Assembly: GCF_008369295.1 (NCBI RefSeq)
Contig: NZ_VOBG01000007.1
Coordinates: forward strand, 124,001 to 188,000
Length of the DNA: 64,000 bases
Direction of reading: 5' to 3'
DNA from: Pseudomonas sp. ANT_H4
GTDB lineage: Bacteria > Pseudomonadota > Gammaproteobacteria > Pseudomonadales > Pseudomonadaceae
Shown here piece by piece: positions 61,945-64,000 of this stretch. The notes beneath the pieces are model-generated. The model worked only from the letters and a program-made list of their open reading frames with translations, did not search any database and was not told the origin of the DNA. Each line of letters starts with the position of its first letter. The first letter of the stretch is position 1. Made by a program: the position numbers and the translations under genes.

Positions 61945-64000
61945 GCCATCAACCCCAGTGTCTTGGCCTTCGCCACCGCTTGCGTGCGGCGCTCCACGCC
62001 AAGCTTGCTGTGAATCCGCCGCGCATGGGTTTTCACCGTGTGCAGCGAAATGAACAATTGATCAGCAATTTCCAGGTTGGAGCTGCCCAATGCGATCAGC
62101 TGCAGCACTTCCAGCTCACGATGGCTAAGGGGATTTTCGCCAGCGGCCGTCAACATTTCCTGGGGTTCGAGCCCCAATTCACTCAACAACCCCGGCTGAC
62201 GCAACCGCAACTCGCGAATCGCCTGTTGCACCCGGCAACGCCCTGCCAGTTCCAGCCCCGCTTGCAGTGAGCGCACGGCCAACGGCCGATCACCCACTTG
62301 CCAGGCCACTTCCCCCAATACCAGGTGCAATTCCGCTTCCAGGCAGAGCATGCCCCGTTGCCGGGCGGTGTCCAGTAAGGCGTTGAGCCGGGCCAGCGGT
62401 TCGTCGGCGCGGCGCAATTTCACTTCGGCAAGCACCTGCAAATATTCCAGGCGAGGGATCAGCTCCAGGGTGGCCGGCGGTGCCTGTTTCGCCTTCGGCC
62501 CGCGATAGTGACGCAGCACGCGGCTGACGGCCTCCAGGGTCAGTTCGGCGCGCCCCTGTTGCAACCAGAAATGCCCGCTGAGCAACAACAGAACCGCCCG
62601 GTACACCGTGTCGGGCACCTGCCGTGTTTGCATCAGGCGCTCGGCGTCCCGCAGCTGAATAAAGGCTTGGTCGTAATCGCCCTTGTTGGCCGCCAACAAG
62701 GCGAGCCCGAGAAACCCATACAGCACACGTTTGTCCTGGCTGTGCAGGCACATGCCCAGGCCCGACTCAAAGCACTCGGCGGCCACGGTATCTTGACCTT
62801 GGCGCAAGGCGAGATGCCCTCGCCGCAGGGCGATTCGCCCCACCAATGGCCCGGCCTTGAGCCGCTGCCGGACCAGCATCGCCTGGACATTCTCCAGCAG
62901 GCTCTGAGCCCGATACGGCGCGCCGCGCTGCTCCAGCAACTGCGCATGATCCAGCTCCAGCAAAGCCTCCAGCAACAGCGAACCATGAGCTCGCGCCAGG
63001 CACAGCGCCTCACGGTTCAGTGTCTGGGCCACGTCCAGCTCACCCCGCAGCAAGGCTTGTTGAGTCAGGCCCGACAGGCACATCAGCCGCGACGTCCAGG
63101 CGCTGTCCGGCAAATCTTGCAGGGCCTCAAGAAAATGCTCGCGGGCGCGTACGGCCTCTCCGCCCAAATGCAACAGCCAGCCCCACTGCGCCTGCCAGCG
63201 AGCCAGCAGATGACGCTGCAACGGCGCCGTGGGTTGCGGGGTGAAGCGGGCCAATTGATCAATGCATAACGCAGCCTGATCAAAGCGTCCAGCAAACAGC
63301 AACGCTGCCGTCACCAGCCCCACCAACTGCGCAGATCCCAGCATCAGTTCATCGCCATGCTGCTCATGCAGGCGCAACAGCAGCACCGCGTTTTGCTGGC
63401 GGAACAGGTCTTCAAAACTGAAATGCTGCAACAGGCTGACGGCGACTTCGTACTCCTCGGCCAACAGCGCCTGTTCGAACGCCGCTTGCCAGTCCTCTGC
63501 GAGGGTAAACCACTGACAGGCCCGTCGGTGCCAGGAGCGTTTGGCCGGCCAGGCTTCGTCCCGCAACAGTTGCGCCAGGGGCGGGAAGACCTGCAGCCAG
63601 TCCGGCGAATCCTCCCACGGCTCGATAAAGGCGCCGAGGGTCTGCAAATCGCGCAAATATTCTGCACCCTCACCAAAACCGAACAGGTGTTCACACAACC
63701 CCGGATTGAACCGTGGCAGGTGTGCCAGCACGCGCCAGGCTTCGGCCAGTTCCGCGGGCAAGGTGCTGAACAACTCGTGTTGCAGGTAGTCGAGCAAGGT
63801 TTGCGAACGGCCATGCCAAGCGCCTCTGTCCGCGTGACCATCACCCTCAAGCAGGGCGATACGCACTCCGGCGCACCAGCCGGCGCTGAATTGCAGCACC
63901 TTGTCGGCAGTCTGCCCGGCATGGGAGTGATGGCTGATCAGTTGCTGGACGTCCTCGTGATTGAAGGCCAGTTCCTCACCCCCGCACTCCCACAGGTCAT
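61941..64000 (-). CDS. MalT-type LuxR-family regulator, N-terminus cut by the window
   Basis: The frame is open to the right edge, so the N-terminal ATPase part lies outside. The visible 686 residues begin [17 protein letters not shown], typical of the region after the MalT ATPase domain. A long helical repeat part rich in ALxL patterns follows. The C-terminal LuxR helix-turn-helix is [20 protein letters not shown] and [15 protein letters not shown]. Large regulators of this type respond to small metabolites. The target genes are probably beyond the right edge. A GTG at 63899 could start a shorter form, but the frame and homology continue past it. Confidence 0.9.
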   Translation of the reverse strand, partial: DLWECGGEELAFNHEDVQQLISHHSHAGQTADKVLQFSAGWCAGVRIALLEGDGHADRGAWHGRSQTLLDYLQHELFSTLPAELAEAWRVLAHLPRFNPGLCEHLFGFGEGAEYLRDLQTLGAFIEPWEDSPDWLQVFPPLAQLLRDEAWPAKRSWHRRACQWFTLAEDWQAAFEQALLAEEYEVAVSLLQHFSFEDLFRQQNAVLLLRLHEQHGDELMLGSAQLVGLVTAALLFAGRFDQAALCIDQLARFTPQPTAPLQRHLLARWQAQWGWLLHLGGEAVRAREHFLEALQDLPDSAWTSRLMCLSGLTQQALLRGELDVAQTLNREALCLARAHGSLLLEALLELDHAQLLEQRGAPYRAQSLLENVQAMLVRQRLKAGPLVGRIALRRGHLALRQGQDTVAAECFESGLGMCLHSQDKRVLYGFLGLALLAANKGDYDQAFIQLRDAERLMQTRQVPDTVYRAVLLLLSGHFWLQQGRAELTLEAVSRVLRHYRGPKAKQAPPATLELIPRLEYLQVLAEVKLRRADEPLARLNALLDTARQRGMLCLEAELHLVLGEVAWQVGDRPLAVRSLQAGLELAGRCRVQQAIRELRLRQPGLLSELGLEPQEMLTAAGENPLSHRELEVLQLIALGSSNLEIADQLFISLHTVKTHARRIHSKLGVERRTQAVAKAKTLGLMA

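Overview
The window is a chromosomal segment of a fluorescent-group Pseudomonas with the right-hand end of an integrated mobile element on its left. The genus call rests on gene content and style: a GC-rich core, REP/REPIN palindromes of the Pseudomonas type, a DUF3509 protein, a cyoABCDE oxidase, hmgA-fahA-maiA with an IclR regulator, the NorR/flavohaemoglobin pair, and an S-type pyocin. The species cannot be fixed from the sequence alone.

Bases 1-3824 are an AT-rich integrative and mobilizable element. Reading leftward are a tyrosine integrase, a block of ten-base iterons, mobC and a relaxase that runs off the left edge. The element ends at a 30-base copy of a tRNA 3' end (probable attachment site, probably tRNA-Leu). 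Bases 3918-6714 are a bacteriocin cassette: an unknown small gene, a barstar-type inhibitor, a short S-type pyocin ending in a colicin E3-type 16S rRNase domain, its E3-type immunity gene, a broken second immunity gene joined to the severed 3' end of another E3-type toxin, and a further intact immunity gene.

Bases 6890-14093 hold housekeeping and signalling genes: a Nudix hydrolase, a small cytochrome c, a bleomycin-resistance-like VOC protein, a lone receiver protein, an OmpR-type two-component pair, an MlaA lipoprotein and a PhoD-like phosphatase. Bases 14118-21729 are devoted to amino acid or amine uptake and catabolism: a stand-alone AapJ-like binding protein, a LysR regulator, a class III aminotransferase, a permease, an ATPase, a binding protein and an FAD amine oxidase. 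Bases 21804-29767 are rich in periplasmic redox proteins: a five-haem cytochrome fusion, an unknown protein, a Tat-exported HisC-like aminotransferase, and a three-subunit GMC sugar or polyol dehydrogenase.

Bases 30215-39396 are respiratory and stress genes: cyoABCDE, dsbB, flavohaemoglobin and its divergent activator NorR. Then come a DMT exporter with a divergent AraC regulator, dacB, and a six-gene iron-siderophore operon. That operon has a Fur box in front of DUF3649-PepSY-DUF3325, followed by an ECF sigma factor, a FecR anti-sigma factor and a TonB receptor. The remainder carries an HPF-like ribosome factor, serine catabolism (regulator, sdaA, transporter), DUF3509, psiE, SOS-controlled yebG, a leucine-dehydrogenase-like protein lacking the usual catalytic lysine, a SirB1 protein, the homogentisate pathway with a clear operator palindrome, and the C-terminal part of a MalT-type LuxR regulator cut by the right edge.
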